Positions 11,273 through 23,830 of a stretch of DNA of 64,000 bases are shown here, one piece after another. The stretch covers positions 558,001 to 622,000 of the forward strand of contig JAHLKF010000005.1 of NCBI GenBank assembly GCA_025558075.1. The letters run 5' to 3'. Each line of letters opens with the position of its first letter. The stretch's first letter is position 1. A program made the translations under genes and the position numbers. The notes below the pieces were generated by a model. It was not told the origin of the DNA. It did no database searches and saw only the letters and a program-made list of their open reading frames with translations. The DNA comes from Gaertneriomyces semiglobifer (Eukaryota > Chytridiomycota > Chytridiomycetes > Spizellomycetales > Spizellomycetaceae).

Positions 11273-12587
11273 TTAACCAAAGCTGATCTGCGAGTTACCA
11301 CCGGGTGGGGCATGTAGCTTGACGGAAATACGCTTGCCAGTTACTGGCGGAGCGCCGGTACGAAGTGGAGCCTCTCCCGAAGTAGGCTCTTGGCCGCTGA
11401 ACCCAAAAGAGCTCTGATTGCGCGCGGCAAAGTCGTGGCGATCGCTCGTGAATGCCGCGTTTTCAGTCCTCGCAGTCGCTTGAACAGGTTTTTCATCGGG
11501 ATTACCGAATCCGAACGAGCCGCGGTTCCGTGCTGCATAAGCACTCCTGGCCGATATATTGGCAGCATCCTGCTGTCTGAGAGCAGCTTCAGCCTCGTTG
11601 GAACGTGCATTGCGATTGCCAGTGCTGGGAGTAGCTTCATAGCCGCCTCCGAGGCTGAAGTGCGAGGCGCCGCCAGGCGGAGCGTAAAGCCTTACTGACT
11701 GCCGAGAGCCAGTGACGGGTTGGGCGAGGTTCGCAGCAGTTTGCACGTAATCAGGAGCATATGTCACGGTTCCGGTAGCCTCCGTCTTTGTCGTGTTGGT
11801 TTGAACGGGGAGGGGCTGTTCCATGGCTTGGACAGGTTGGTGAATTGCCGGAGTATGCGCTACTTCCTGCGGCATCGGCTCCTCATGTTGCTGCTGTGGG
11901 ACAACAGTGGAACCCTTCTCGGGTAGGTTCTCAAAAGCTGCACTGACAACCTTGGCGACATCGTTACCAGCAATCTTGATTTGCACATCACCGCCAGTCC
12001 TTCCGCGGACACTCTGTCCAAGCAAACCCGCTTGGCGTAACAAGCTCGCGTGATCCCAGTAGACCTAATAGGGCACTGTAAGTTTCACTTCAATAAGAAC
12101 AAATCGTCCTCCGGAAGGTACTTACTCTTTGGCTAGCGAGTTTGCCATCGTCAAAAGTGGAAACGGTGCACATGGCAATGTACAATGTGCGGCCGGTATC
12201 CTTAATACCTGGCAAGAAATACTCCATCTGACGCTCATGCCTGACAGTGAGGATAGCCTCCTCAACCTATTACAGGATGGGCGTAAAACCATAGTTAGTC
12301 TACAAGGCATGCGGATGGCAAAACAGTATCTAATGATCGAAACTCACCACAGTGTTTTCTGAATATACAGTTGAAAGAACCTTTGTGTCTTCCACCAAGA
12401 AATAGGTCTCTCGCATCTGTCCCAGCAGCACCTCGATTTCACGATGGCCTCGGTAAACCTGGCCGGTAGGGACGTACGAGATGACACAAGTTGGCTGGAA
12501 CTTGCTGGGCACACTCTTTGGCGGAGCGCCGCGAGTGCGCCTGTGGGCCTGCCACACAGCACAGATGTCAGATTCAGCGGTGGTCAT
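11273..12587 (-). CDS. NTF2/SnoaL-like domain protein with C-terminal PPGG repeats
   Basis: Function not established. Exons 12348-12587, 12126-12266, 11273-12064; 390 aa. Residues 1-145 form a SnoaL/NTF2-like cone fold (VISYVPTGQVYRGHREIEVL, then VEEAILTVRHERQMEYFLPG, KLASQRVYWDHASLLRQAG). The rest is disordered and holds two copies of a motif [ST]V[RK]LxAPPGGxSxxS[FL]G (SVRLYAPPGGASHFSLG and the very C-terminal SVKLHAPPGGNSQISFG) and two copies of AARNxxSFGF. PPGGxSxFS-type motifs are also found in the Jupiter/HN1 microtubule-associated family; that link is an inference from the short motif only. The first intron contains a clear GACTAAC branch site. Confidence 0.7.
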
Positions 12588-12782
12588 CGTTTATCTCCTG
12601 GGTTTGGGTATGAGCAGCTCCACTAGTGTGGAGTAGGCTGCTGCAACGGGTTGTGGAAAGTTGGCCAGCGTCCGGACGCGTGTGAAATTCAGTTGAAAGT
12701 TTCTACTGAGCGCTGAACGAGCGCCAAAAATATCTAACAAAATGCTACAGAGTGCTATATAATTATCTTGGATTCTCCAAAC

Positions 12783-13864
12783 CTACGCCTTGGTAGTAGC
12801 TGGCTTATCACCTTCCAGTGCCCGGCTAAAGATCGGAATTAGTTGCTGAGCTACAGTAAAGCTGAAGATGAGCTTCGGTCCAACGACGAGGATCTTGGGA
12901 GTAAGGCCCTGCGAAAGGTGTTAGCATTGCTGCAGTGGGATCACCACGATAACGACCAGCGCCATGCCCTACCTTGAAGAACGAACCGAATCCTTCTTTG
13001 ACGGCCATATTGCGGACGATTGTCCAGCCACCTTGGGCCTGCTCCTTCGAACTCGCTTGAATACGAGTCTTAATGACGTCTAGTGGGGCAGACAGAGTGA
13101 TACTCGCAACAGCACCCGCAATAGACGCAACAAAGTTCTGTGAAAATGTAGCCTTGCCGTAATCTTCCAACTTGAACAGGTGCTCCTTAGCAAGGGCGGA
13201 CCCGCCGAACAAGGCAAACGACCCTGGTGCGTTCCGAGCCGCTGTCCACGTTGCCCCACGATACAATCCCCATCCTTCTGAGCGCACAATCTGGAATACG
13301 CTTTGTCCGGCAAATGCCTTGGCATTGGTCTGCATCTTGATCTTGAGAGCATCCAAGGGCAGAAGGACGATTTCTCCAATTCCTACCAAACTTCCGGCAG
13401 TCGCATGCATCATAGTCTTTGCGTGACGGTCGCCAAAAGCGTTATGGAATGTTTGCTTATGATTGCGATTCAAGTAATCGTTCACGTAGGGCTGTCCACC
13501 GAATTTGTATACACGCTGCATGATCTTGTAACCTGCAGCAAAACCAAGACCGGGGAACAGGGAAAAGTATTTGGACATAGTTCCCCTGTGCGCGGCATCC
13601 TTGAAAATGATCTCGTTAAGGGTGGACATTCCCTGGGAAATGGACTGACCATTGCCAAATGGCTAAAGAGCGCGGTGAGTTATTTGAAGGTCCAGCAAAC
13701 TGAGTCGCTCAAGTACATACCTTCTTTTGGCTGTTCATCAACCTCTTGGCCACGGTGTCAACCGGGTGGAAACCCAACAGTTCCAACACACCGGCGGAAC
13801 CGGACCCGAGAATACGGGCGGTCCCAGAGTCCTTGCGATCTCCGGCAATCAAGTGAGGCGCCAT
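12783..13864 (-). CDS. GGC1: mitochondrial GTP/GDP carrier (Ggc1-type)
   Basis: Inner-membrane carrier of the SLC25 family; yeast Ggc1 exchanges GTP for GDP and affects mitochondrial iron balance. Exons 13721-13864, 12973-13662, 12783-12908; 319 aa. Three SLC25 repeats are present with signatures FHPVDTVAKR (repeat 1), LLPLDALKIKMQ (repeat 2) and SAPLDVIKTRIQ (repeat 3), each with the PxD/ExxK/R motif. The block GWGLYRGATWTAARNAPGSF and the C-terminus GLTPKILVVGPKLIFSFT match the Ggc1 subfamily closely. The start MAPHLIAGDRKDSG is supported by the conserved ARILGSGSAGVLELL that follows. Confidence 0.88.
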
Positions 13865-14279
13865 CGCTATTAAACCGTGTGGAACCTTTGGAGAAACCTG
13901 ACGGGGCTCTGTTGAATCAACCAGGTGTGGTCGAACTTCTGGTTGTTTCGCCGTCGTCGTTCGCCGTCGTTCGCCGTCGTCGTCGTCGACAGCTGCTTTC
14001 GTTTTGGCGTTGAAGGCAACAAAAATGCGCCTGAGTCACATCGCGATGATCTGTTGATTTATTTCAATGAAACTTTCAAAGATCTTCCATTAACATGACT
14101 GAAATATTTCGTCTGCTCTTAATGTCATTATGAAATATACGAAATTTACCTGGCTGATCCGAGGTCCCTCATCAAAAAGTCGGCCGACATCGGATTGACA
14201 GCAGCGAACGGAGGAAATCAAGGCACCGAGGAAATCAAGGCACCATTGCAAGGAAGGAGTGAGTAATAGCTGAGACGAG
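13865..14279 (+). repeat. GGC1/THR1 divergent intergenic region with a CGTCGT microsatellite
   Basis: The 415 bp between the two divergent start codons hold a trinucleotide/hexanucleotide tract of CGTCGT and TTCGCCGTCG units at about 13949-13989. Open reading frames across it are short and look like shadows. It must contain both promoters; I see no recognisable element beyond the repeat. The tract is likely polymorphic in length. Confidence 0.6.
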
Positions 14280-15329
14280 ATGTCACGAAAGATTAATGTC
14301 AAGGTGCCCGCATCGACGTCGAACATAGGACCTGGCTTTGACGTCCTAGGAGCATCGTTGTCTCTGCACTTGACGTTGGAAGCGACTGTCTCTCCGGGCC
14401 AGCAGACTTTCAACATCACTTACTCTGGAAATAACCCGCATACAGTACCGCTGACGCCGTCTGAAAATCTGATCACAAGAACCGCAATGTACATCGCAGC
14501 CGTGAACCATACTGCGTTACCACCCATGAACCTGCATATTGACAATCCTATCCCGCTTGGACGGGGCCTGGGCTCTTCCGGTGCTGCAGTTGTGGCAGGA
14601 GTAATCCTGGCGGATCAAGCCTGTCGTCTGCATATGTCAAAGGAAAAGTTGCTGGACTATTGTTTGTTGATAGAGGGACACCCGGATAACGTTACCGCGA
14701 GTTTGATCGGCGGGTTTTGCTCGAGCTATTTGGCCGTCAGTGTCGAAGCGGAACATGCGGAGTTGCACGCTCTATCCAAGAAGAAACTCTCGTTTGACGA
14801 CGCATCAGTCGCTTTACCTATCCCGCCAGCTATCAACATTGGTCGTTACGTGCAATGGCCTATCTCTCCGTCCATACGCGCTGTAACCATCGTACCACAA
14901 TTTGAACTCTCAACACATCTGGCTCGTAGCGTCCTACCACAGTCGTATCCCCGGGCTGATGTCGTCTTCAACTTGCAACGACTGGCGGTCCTTACGTCCG
15001 CGCTATGTACCGAAACGCCATCTGCCGATCTCATTTACAATGCCATGCAGGATAAACTACATCAACATTACCGTCAGCATCTTGTGCCGGGGTTGCCGAA
15101 AATCCTGTCGTTGACACCTAAGGAACTTCCAGGCCTATTGGGAATTTGCGTCAGTGGTGCCGGGCCTACCGTCCTGGCGCTCGCTACCAGTAACTTTGAG
15201 GCCATTGGGAAAGCCGTTCAACAGATCTGGAGAGAGAATGTGGGTGCGGATGGAAAACCTATTGATAGTGAGTACTACGTGCTTGACTTCATTAGAGAGG
15301 GTGCCACGTGGGAATGTAAAGACGTTTAG
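14280..15329 (+). CDS. THR1: homoserine kinase
   Basis: GHMP kinase that phosphorylates L-homoserine with ATP, the step before threonine synthase in threonine biosynthesis. A single uninterrupted exon of 349 aa. The N-terminus KVPASTSNIGPGFDVLG is the GHMP motif 1; the ATP-binding loop GRGLGSSGAAV is at residues 94-104; EGHPDNVTASLIGG and the C-terminal GICVSGAGPTVLAL are motifs 2 and 3. Length and motif spacing match fungal Thr1. It is intronless while most neighbours have several introns, but its sequence looks ordinary for fungi and gives no other sign of transfer. Confidence 0.95.
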   Translation: MSRKINVKVPASTSNIGPGFDVLGASLSLHLTLEATVSPGQQTFNITYSGNNPHTVPLTPSENLITRTAMYIAAVNHTALPPMNLHIDNPIPLGRGLGSSGAAVVAGVILADQACRLHMSKEKLLDYCLLIEGHPDNVTASLIGGFCSSYLAVSVEAEHAELHALSKKKLSFDDASVALPIPPAINIGRYVQWPISPSIRAVTIVPQFELSTHLARSVLPQSYPRADVVFNLQRLAVLTSALCTETPSADLIYNAMQDKLHQHYRQHLVPGLPKILSLTPKELPGLLGICVSGAGPTVLALATSNFEAIGKAVQQIWRENVGADGKPIDSEYYVLDFIREGATWECKDV

Positions 15330-15452
15330 GTGGGCCCCGTTGCATGTATATATGTATACTATGTTATGAAGTGTAGCTAGCTAGAATGAGAAGTCCGAAA
15401 GAGACACCCACACAGCGTGACACGGTGGTCCTGGCTGAAGCTCAACTCTACT

Positions 15453-16006
15453 CTATATCATTTCCAATTTCTCCAAAAAAGCATTTGAACATCGTACGAT
15501 CTGCTCATAATTGACTTCGAACCCATCTATCCCGCCATAGTACGGATCGCCGATAATGCGCTGCCCTTGTGGATCAAAGTCGCCAAGGAGTTTCACCGTC
15601 GCTTTCGAGGTTCGTGGTTTTGACCGCATTAGCGATGCATAGTTACTCTGGTTTCATCACAAAAGTGTGCTTAGCTCGCCTGGCCACTAGTTGATTGCCA
15701 GCCCACGGGACAATTTCTCACCTCGTCCATACATAAAATCCAGTCAAAAGACTCGAAATGTGCTTTGCTCACTTGTTGAGCCGCATGCTTGACGGGTACT
15801 CCATGCGCATTGCAAGTAGCTACAGATCGAGAATCTGGAGCCTCGCCGATATGATAACCAGCAGTACCCGCGCTGTCAATGATATTGAATTTGTCGGCGA
15901 GGCCCTTTTGCTCTACCATGTGCTTGAATACAGCCTCTGCCATTGGACTTCGGCAGATGTTTCCTAAACAGACAAATAGCACCGAAATCTTCTCATTTTT
16001 CGTCAT
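15453..16006 (-). CDS. LTP1: low-molecular-weight protein tyrosine phosphatase
   Basis: Cytosolic phosphatase with the CX5R P-loop. Exons 15722-16006 and 15453-15647; 159 aa. The loop VCLGNICRSPMAEAVF gives catalytic Cys13 and Arg19. The downstream exon supplies the general acid Asp in GDPYYGG and the family ending FEVNYEQIVRCSNAFLEKL. The donor is GTGAGA immediately after MDE; without splicing the protein would end in an unrelated short tail and lose the catalytic Asp. Divergent from the PLP-protein gene with 271 bp between start codons. Confidence 0.93.
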
Positions 16007-16277
16007 TTTCGTTTATCCCGACGCTGTCCAACAACTTATCTTGTCGGCAACAAAGGCTCGACGGGAAACTTTTAAAATGTTCGAGGGAAGATGCGCGGTG
16101 GCATTACGACGCGTTAGTGATAACAGAATTGAACGTCGTCGGCGAACTGACAGTTGCTTCGAACAGTTTCTCGGATATGCAAACCGGGATATGTTCCTTC
16201 TGCGAACAGCACAGATCGGGGGGCCTCGGCGATTAAGAGCAACGGAGCAGTTGACGAAATATTGCAGACCCTTTGTC

Positions 16278-17503
16278 ATGTCTGCCGCAGAACACAGTGA
16301 CGAGCGGCGACTCGAGATCGCAGAAAATCTCGCCGGGATCCGCGAGAGAGTTTCGCAAGCTCAGTCGCGGAGAGGAGTCGGCAAAGATGTAAGTGGCTGT
16401 TTAGTTGATGTTCCAGCAAAACGGGTCTTCTGATTGATATGGACTTTGTAGGTGCGCCTAGTGGCTGTTAGTAAGACCAAGCCAGTCGATGACTTAAGGT
16501 GCGCCTATGATCATGGTCAGCGGCACTTTGGGGAAAATGTAGGCATTTGCTGTACAGCACTCCTGATGAGTTACTGATTCCATTTTTTGCCGCGCAGTAT
16601 GTAAGGAATTCGAAGGTCTGCTACTCCACTCCGGCATGCGACTGATGACTTTGTCCCTGGAAGGTCCAAGAGCTCGTTGAAAAGGCCCCACAGGTAAGTT
16701 GCAAACATCCATACAAATGCTGTTTCGTTTCCAACGAATTTTTTCTTAGTTGCCAAAAGATATTCAATGGCACTTCATTGGTGAGTTCATTGTGGATTGC
16801 CATCATCATTGAATGGATCGACCATGCGGCACTAACAGTAATTTACCCAGGCACCCTGCAATCTAACAAGTGTAAGCTTCTGGCTGCTATACCTAACTTA
16901 TGGGCTGTAGAAACGATAGGTACTGAAATTGCTGAGGCTGTTTAAAATCGTCCACCATTCATTCTAATGACTTCACAGATAGCATAAAGAAAGCGGATGC
17001 ACTCAACAAAGCTTGCGAAGGGAGGAGCGAAGCCTTGCGTGTTTTTGCGCAGGTGAACACCAGTGGGGAAGAGTGTGAGTGTTGCGTGCGTCACTAAGCA
17101 TTGCTCTGTGACTCGGTCCACTCTGGCTTACATCATTAAACGTGTAGCGAAAAGCGGTATTGCTCCAGACGAATGCACTAGCCTCGCCGAACATGTGGTA
17201 ACAAGGTGCAACAACTTGAAGCTGCAAGGGCTCATGACGATTGGTATGGCACACCGGGAAGTCGATCAAGAAAATCCCGACTTTAAGGTATGCTGATGAG
17301 GCTTTGTCAGGCATATGCATGCGTTCTAATTGATTTACCAGTGCCTGAGAGAGTGTAAAAACAATGTGGACCAACGATTAGGTCTCGATGTAGAGCTGAG
17401 CATGGGAATGTCGGACGACTTTGAGAACGCCATAGAAGCTGGTTCCACCAGCGTTAGGGTTGGAAGCAGCATCTTTGGTAAACGTAATTACAACAAGGCC
17501 TGA
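16278..17503 (+). CDS. YggS/PROSC-type pyridoxal phosphate homeostasis protein
   Basis: Binds PLP and buffers its supply; no catalytic reaction is known for the family. Exons 16278-16388, 16452-16538, 16598-16600, 16664-16693, 16750-16780, 16851-16919, 16979-17074, 17148-17287, 17342-17503; 240 aa. The fold is a TIM barrel like the N-terminal domain of alanine racemase. PLP lysine lies in VAVSKTKP; other signatures are [37 protein letters not shown] and the ending [10 protein letters not shown]. The Tyr of FGENYVQE can only be supplied by a 3-nt exon (TAT). An upstream in-frame ATG at about 16077 would add an Arg-rich leader of 67 residues; I chose 16278 because homology begins just after it, but a leader for mitochondria is not excluded. 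Confidence 0.9.
16598..16600 (+). other. 3-nt microexon (TAT) of the YggS-type gene
   Basis: The bases TAT sit between an acceptor (CGCGCAG, ending 16597) and a donor (GTAAGG, from 16601). The introns on each side are 59 nt (16539-16597) and 63 nt (16601-16663), the normal size here, and each carries a plausible ACTGAT branch site. Inclusion gives GENYVQE, the family sequence; skipping would delete the Tyr and keep the frame. Confidence 0.75.
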
Positions 17504-17808
17504 AATACGTCCTGTCCGCGCTTCTTGCTGGTGTCCCGGGCTCAAGACGTCGCTTCCTCGCGCTTACCTGGGTCATCCCCATGATCTATCAACTTGCGGC
17601 ACCCTGCAGCTTAAATGTGATTGTGAAAATGGAGATCCCAAATCTGTCTGGTACAACCTCATGACTGGACGTAATTGAATCCCCGACTCGACTGCTTGAT
17701 GTCAGCTTTGCGAAGCTGTGAGAGAAACTACGCGATGCGCCTCGGAGGTATCAGGATCTAATTTCCATGACGAATCAATAACTATATACACTTGTAGCAT
17801 AAGCAAAC
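17504..17808. other. convergent intergenic region, no feature seen
   Basis: These 305 bp lie between the stop codons of the YggS-type gene and enolase. They must hold both 3' UTRs. I see no coding motif, repeat or RNA gene. Confidence 0.5.
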
Positions 17809-19570
<1,762 letters not shown>

Positions 19571-20053
19571 CTTTTCGTTACAATGAACTCAGTAAGAGGA
19601 GAAGAGTCTCGTTGCGATGAACTGCTGAGGGGAAGATGCAGCAGAAAATGACTGTTTTATAAGAGTTGTTGTCGATGGAAGAGATCAATGCAAGATTGGG
19701 GGGGTTGATCGATGCCAGTAACGAGCTGGAACCGGACAGATCGCTGAAGAACCTGAACAACGACGCGTTGACAAGGCTTCAATTGGACCCTAATACGCTC
19801 TCGCTTTCAAAACGGACAACGGGAACAGATAACTGGATTAATGGGATGGACGAGACGTAGATGGCGAGAGAGAGAGAGCGATGGAGAGAGTGTCCTACTT
19901 GGTAAGGCTACGGGTTTTATAAGTCTATGTATGCATGTATGTACAGGTGCGGGAAAAGCCGGAACGGACGCAATTATGACCAAACGGGAGACTCTTTGAG
20001 TTTCTGTGGGGGATGAACTACTGTCAGCAACATGAATACAGATCAGCAATACA
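19571..20053 (-). promoter_or_regulatory. enolase 5' region with pyrimidine-rich tract
   Basis: This 483 bp region lies upstream of enolase and downstream of the RPC5 stop codon. On the enolase (minus) strand it contains a CT-rich run, seen as GAGAGAGAGAGCGATGGAGA at about 19864-19890 on the plus strand. Such CT tracts are common just upstream of transcription starts of highly expressed fungal glycolytic genes; assigning that role here is inference. A 64-aa plus-strand open frame (19666-19860) has no family signature and is left out. Confidence 0.4.
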
Positions 20054-22425
20054 TCAAGATAAGCATACCCAAACTTGTCCCTTGCCGACGGCTAGCTCCT
20101 TGATGATCCGCTGCCAGGTCATTACCGGTGGCTGAGGATCGTTCGGGAACATCTGCTTCGCCAGTTGCATAAAGTCCTTCTTGAGAACCGTCTCCTGATG
20201 TGTGAATAACTGGATCGCGACCGGCCGATACTTGTCGATCTCTACATTTCCTAGTTGCGCTCGGACCCACAGGCCCTTCACGTTTGCGCACATGCTTTCC
20301 ACAACTTTACTGATATACTCGGGGGTAAGTGGTGAATTAAGCAGAAGATTGTTCCTGACGCCTGCGGGTAGGTGATTAGCGTTGGCTCTGAGCAATCTGA
20401 TTCGTAGCACCGTAACAAAGGAACCATACTTGAATCTTTGGCTCGGGCGAGGCAAGCTTCAACGAGGTAGTCCATCGAACACACATTTTGATCTGCCAAC
20501 ACTCGGGAAATAAAATCCTCCAATTGGGCCTTGGCCGTACTGCCTGTAACAGCTATGCCCTGGTATGGATCTAATTCAAAAAGCCAATACCGATTAGGTC
20601 GAGAGCTGCGGCATTGCAGTTCGAACAGTACTTACTCTTGCTGGCCGACGCAGCCGCACGAGTGCTTGCGGACGCTGATGCACCAGCAGCCGAAGTGTTG
20701 CGAGGCACAGCATTCCTGCCGGGTTGCGCTTGTCTGCCCGGGACGGGTTGAGGTGGTTCAGCCCTGGCTGGAGGAGCTTGATTCAATAATAGCCGAGCAC
20801 TGAAAAGCCCAACGAGCGGAGTCAGTGGAAATCCCGTTCATTAACAAGCAACAAGAACCTACGCTTCGGCCTCTTTAGCAAGTAAACGTTCTTGGTCAGT
20901 GACCAAGCGCGCATGACTGTGGGATTCGATGAATATTAGCTCTACCGCTGGCTAACAGCATCAGGCATACATACCACGCCATAAAATCGTCATCGGGTCG
21001 CACTTTCAGACCCCATCCTTGCATCGGAATGAAGATTGCAATCTCTGAGAGCATGTTCGTAGCCATCTGCGCTGGTATCCTCGCGGCCTCCACAAAAAGT
21101 CGTCTGGAAACGATCTCTGATGTCTGAAACATATAAAGGAGCCACTTGCGTGCTTCAAGCGCTCGTCCGGTATAGAGTAGCTCGCTACGTACGATCCAAG
21201 CGCTCCGTACAATAACAGCAATTTTCACCAGCTCTTCAATAATTTCCTCCTCAGTGTGCCCGTCCCCAAGAAATTTCATGATGGATGCATGACTTGCAAT
21301 GTAGGCGTTAATGAGCAGGGCTTTTAGTTTATCAGCAAGCGGCAAAAGCTTCAGTTCATGTAGAGGTGTTCCGCGCCGAACCACTGAAGAACCCTCCTTC
21401 CCTACTTTGATGGCTGCGAGGGACGGGTTGATAGCGTCGAGGTACGTCGTCGCTGTAGAAAGAACTTCTGCCTTGGTTGAAAGGGCGGAATGTATCTTTT
21501 CTATAACCGACCAAGATTGATTGGATCCTGGGTGGAAAAGGGGCAGCGTCTGCCATTCCTCAAGCTCAGCCTGCATCTTCAACTCTGCTTGCATTGCTCG
21601 CCGAACTGCTTCTTTGTCCTCATTTCCTTTCATTGTAATAGCAAGAACTTTGGTGTCATCCTCGGCGTCGGGGTTATTCCGCTTATTTTCTTCCATAGAG
21701 TCTTCCTCATAGCGCTTCGCTTGCTTCTCATTGATTTTGTCGATATAACCGAGGCTGGGACGTAGCTGCACAGCCGCTCCAATACGGATCAAGTGTAAAT
21801 CACCATTCCTGAAGGCGCCCGCCATATAGGTAGCATTCAGCGGTAAAAGCGACGACGTGAGGGTCTGCTTGTCCAGGAGCTTGGCTGGTCGGTCGTCATC
21901 GTAATCGAACACACCACGAATTGGAGCGTTATCCGTCCCGTGACCCAGCTCTTCCCCTCGCTCTTTGTTATAGTGTTCACCCCTAGTATCCAGATGAATG
22001 TCCAGTTCAAAGCGCTTCGCCTTGGGTTTCATACGAGCCTCAGCAGGTCTGGAATCTTCATCAAACGGTTGTGGCCGAGTGGGATACTGAAATAAAAAGA
22101 TATCTTGCTCCGTTGGCGTGAAATAGACGTCGTACTGGGTGATGATGGGGTCGTCTGGATCATCATCCACTTCGTCGTCTTCTGCACCCTCATCTTCATC
22201 TTCTTGGTATACCTCCCTGCCCTGATCTGTCACCATCGCACCTTGGCCATCAGCATCTTCCACAAAATCGCCTTGCTCTGGTACAGCTTCGGCGCCATAA
22301 TCTTCCTCCTCATCGTACTCGCCATCCATATCTCCACCTTCCTCATACTCCATGTGGTCTCCCTCCGCATCGAAGCTCTCGTCCTCATACCCGCCTCCAA
22401 AGACTTCGGTCAGTCTGTGAGACAT
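20054..22425 (-). CDS. RNA polymerase III subunit RPC5 (POLR3E), long form
   Basis: Subunit of the RPC4/RPC5 heterodimer of Pol III, used in initiation and termination. Exons 20975-22425, 20863-20916, 20636-20799, 20430-20543, 20054-20361; 696 aa. An acidic N-terminus leads into the dimerisation domain (DDPDDPIITQYDVYF, LFQYPTRPQPFDEDSRP, KAKRFELDIHL). The region to about residue 480 follows POLR3E, and the last third has helical/winged-helix-like segments (EDFISRVLADQN; YRPVAIQLFTHQ; TWQRIIKELAVGKGQVW). Baker's yeast Rpc37 is much shorter; this protein has roughly the length of the human one. The final codons are uncertain: GTATGC in VWVCLS could be a donor whose acceptor would put a TAG immediately after VW. 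Confidence 0.85.
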
Positions 22426-22664
22426 CCCTTTGCATTGAAAATTATTATTAAATAAATTACTGTGCAGTGTCTGCGGTACTAGTAGCGATTCTTGCTGGTC
22501 AGAATGGCTTTGCTTGACGGGTTTGAAACAAAAATTCAACGCGACTGGACCGAAACCAAACGGACCTGAAAAAGAAAGGCATTGCAAGATTATCGTTGGA
22601 TCTGAGCACGGTATGTATATATGAAAGATGGAGATAGCTATGGCGGCTAAAGCTACCGAAAAAT

Positions 22665-23593
22665 TCAATCATCCTCATCGGGGCTGGCACTTCGTTCCCG
22701 GAAACGAGGGTTCTGGTAGAGAAAGTGTCAAAGACATTACAGAATCTCATCGCATCGTCATTGTAATATACCTGGGTTTCTTCCCTGCTGCGCTTGCTGC
22801 CATCCATCTCGTCGTCATCATTATCCCGGCCTCTCTTCTTTTTATCTGGTTTACAGTGTGTGAACAACCTATGTGATTGCCATCGGAAGAACCAATACGC
22901 TACTCACATGTTGGCTCCCTTGTCTCCTTGTAGTAGGAAGATGATGCCCCTTCCGGAACATTCGTAAAGTTCTCATACGTCTCGCGCTGCTGTTCTGCAC
23001 GGGCGGCCTCTTCCCGCATCCTAGCACCCCATCCACCACGTCCTTCATCATAGTCATCCCGGTACTCGTCACGCACCTGTCCCCCACTTCTTCCACGACC
23101 AAGATGCCTGTCATCCTTCCATCCAGGATCAAGGTCTGTACGGATGATCCGTTCGTCTAATTTGGTTCCGTTGACGTATTTGAGGCAATCAAGAGTGTCG
23201 TGGCGGTTGTAATACCTGTATAATCACATAATGGTCGGTAACGCTTTATTATGGGTTCTCAAACGGCAGGCCCTTACTCGACGAAACAGAATCCACAAGG
23301 AGTCTTCTTGAACCGGTCAAGACCCATGATGATACGTTTGATATCTCCACATTTTGAAAACAGTTCGTAGATCTGTTCTTCCGTAGTGTAGAAGGAAAGG
23401 TTCCCAACGTATAACGTAGTGGACTTGTCGAGTTCTGCCTTGAACTGCTCAGGAGATCCCTATTTCGCAGCAGGACGCAGTCATCAGCAAAGCATCCACC
23501 GAGCGAGAGACCATTTACGCAAAAAACACACACCTTGTATTTCCTGTCATAGTAAATCGACGGCGCCGCTAATGACGGCACTAATGTGGTCAT
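22665..23593 (-). CDS. nuclear cap-binding protein subunit 2 (CBP20)
   Basis: Small subunit of the nuclear cap-binding complex; its RRM binds the 7-methylguanosine cap. Exons 23534-23593, 23278-23459, 22908-23215, 22772-22845, 22665-22712; 223 aa. The RRM has RNP2 [10 protein letters not shown] and RNP1 [25 protein letters not shown] and [17 protein letters not shown] match CBP20 precisely. The C-terminal tail (residues about 120-223) is rich in Arg, Gly and Asp with the basic string [12 protein letters not shown] and ends SPDEDD. Start codons of this gene and the NSUN gene are 237 bp apart and divergent. Confidence 0.93.
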
Positions 23594-23830
23594 CCTGCCC
23601 TGCGTCTCTCTACAAACGGTTTATATCTTGTGAGATGGGGCCTTGTCTGTCGCTGCGTGGTTCTGGGACTTGGAACGACTTTTACGTTTGTTGTCAAGGG
23701 ACGCACCAGATTTCGACGTCGCAGACTTTTTGCTGCAAGCAAGGGCACTATACACTGACCACCGGAAGATAAAGAGAACCCAGCGGAAGGCAGACGAAGC
23801 AACAGGCGAAGAGGGTTACTGTACGAAGAG

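Noticed and set aside
14280..15329. Possible bacterial transfer of the intronless homoserine kinase
   Set aside because: Motifs and length fit fungal Thr1; lack of introns alone is weak, as NOP2 and SRC1 here are also intronless.
19666..19860. 64-aa plus-strand open frame upstream of enolase
   Set aside because: No recognisable domain, and it lies in the enolase promoter/5' UTR.
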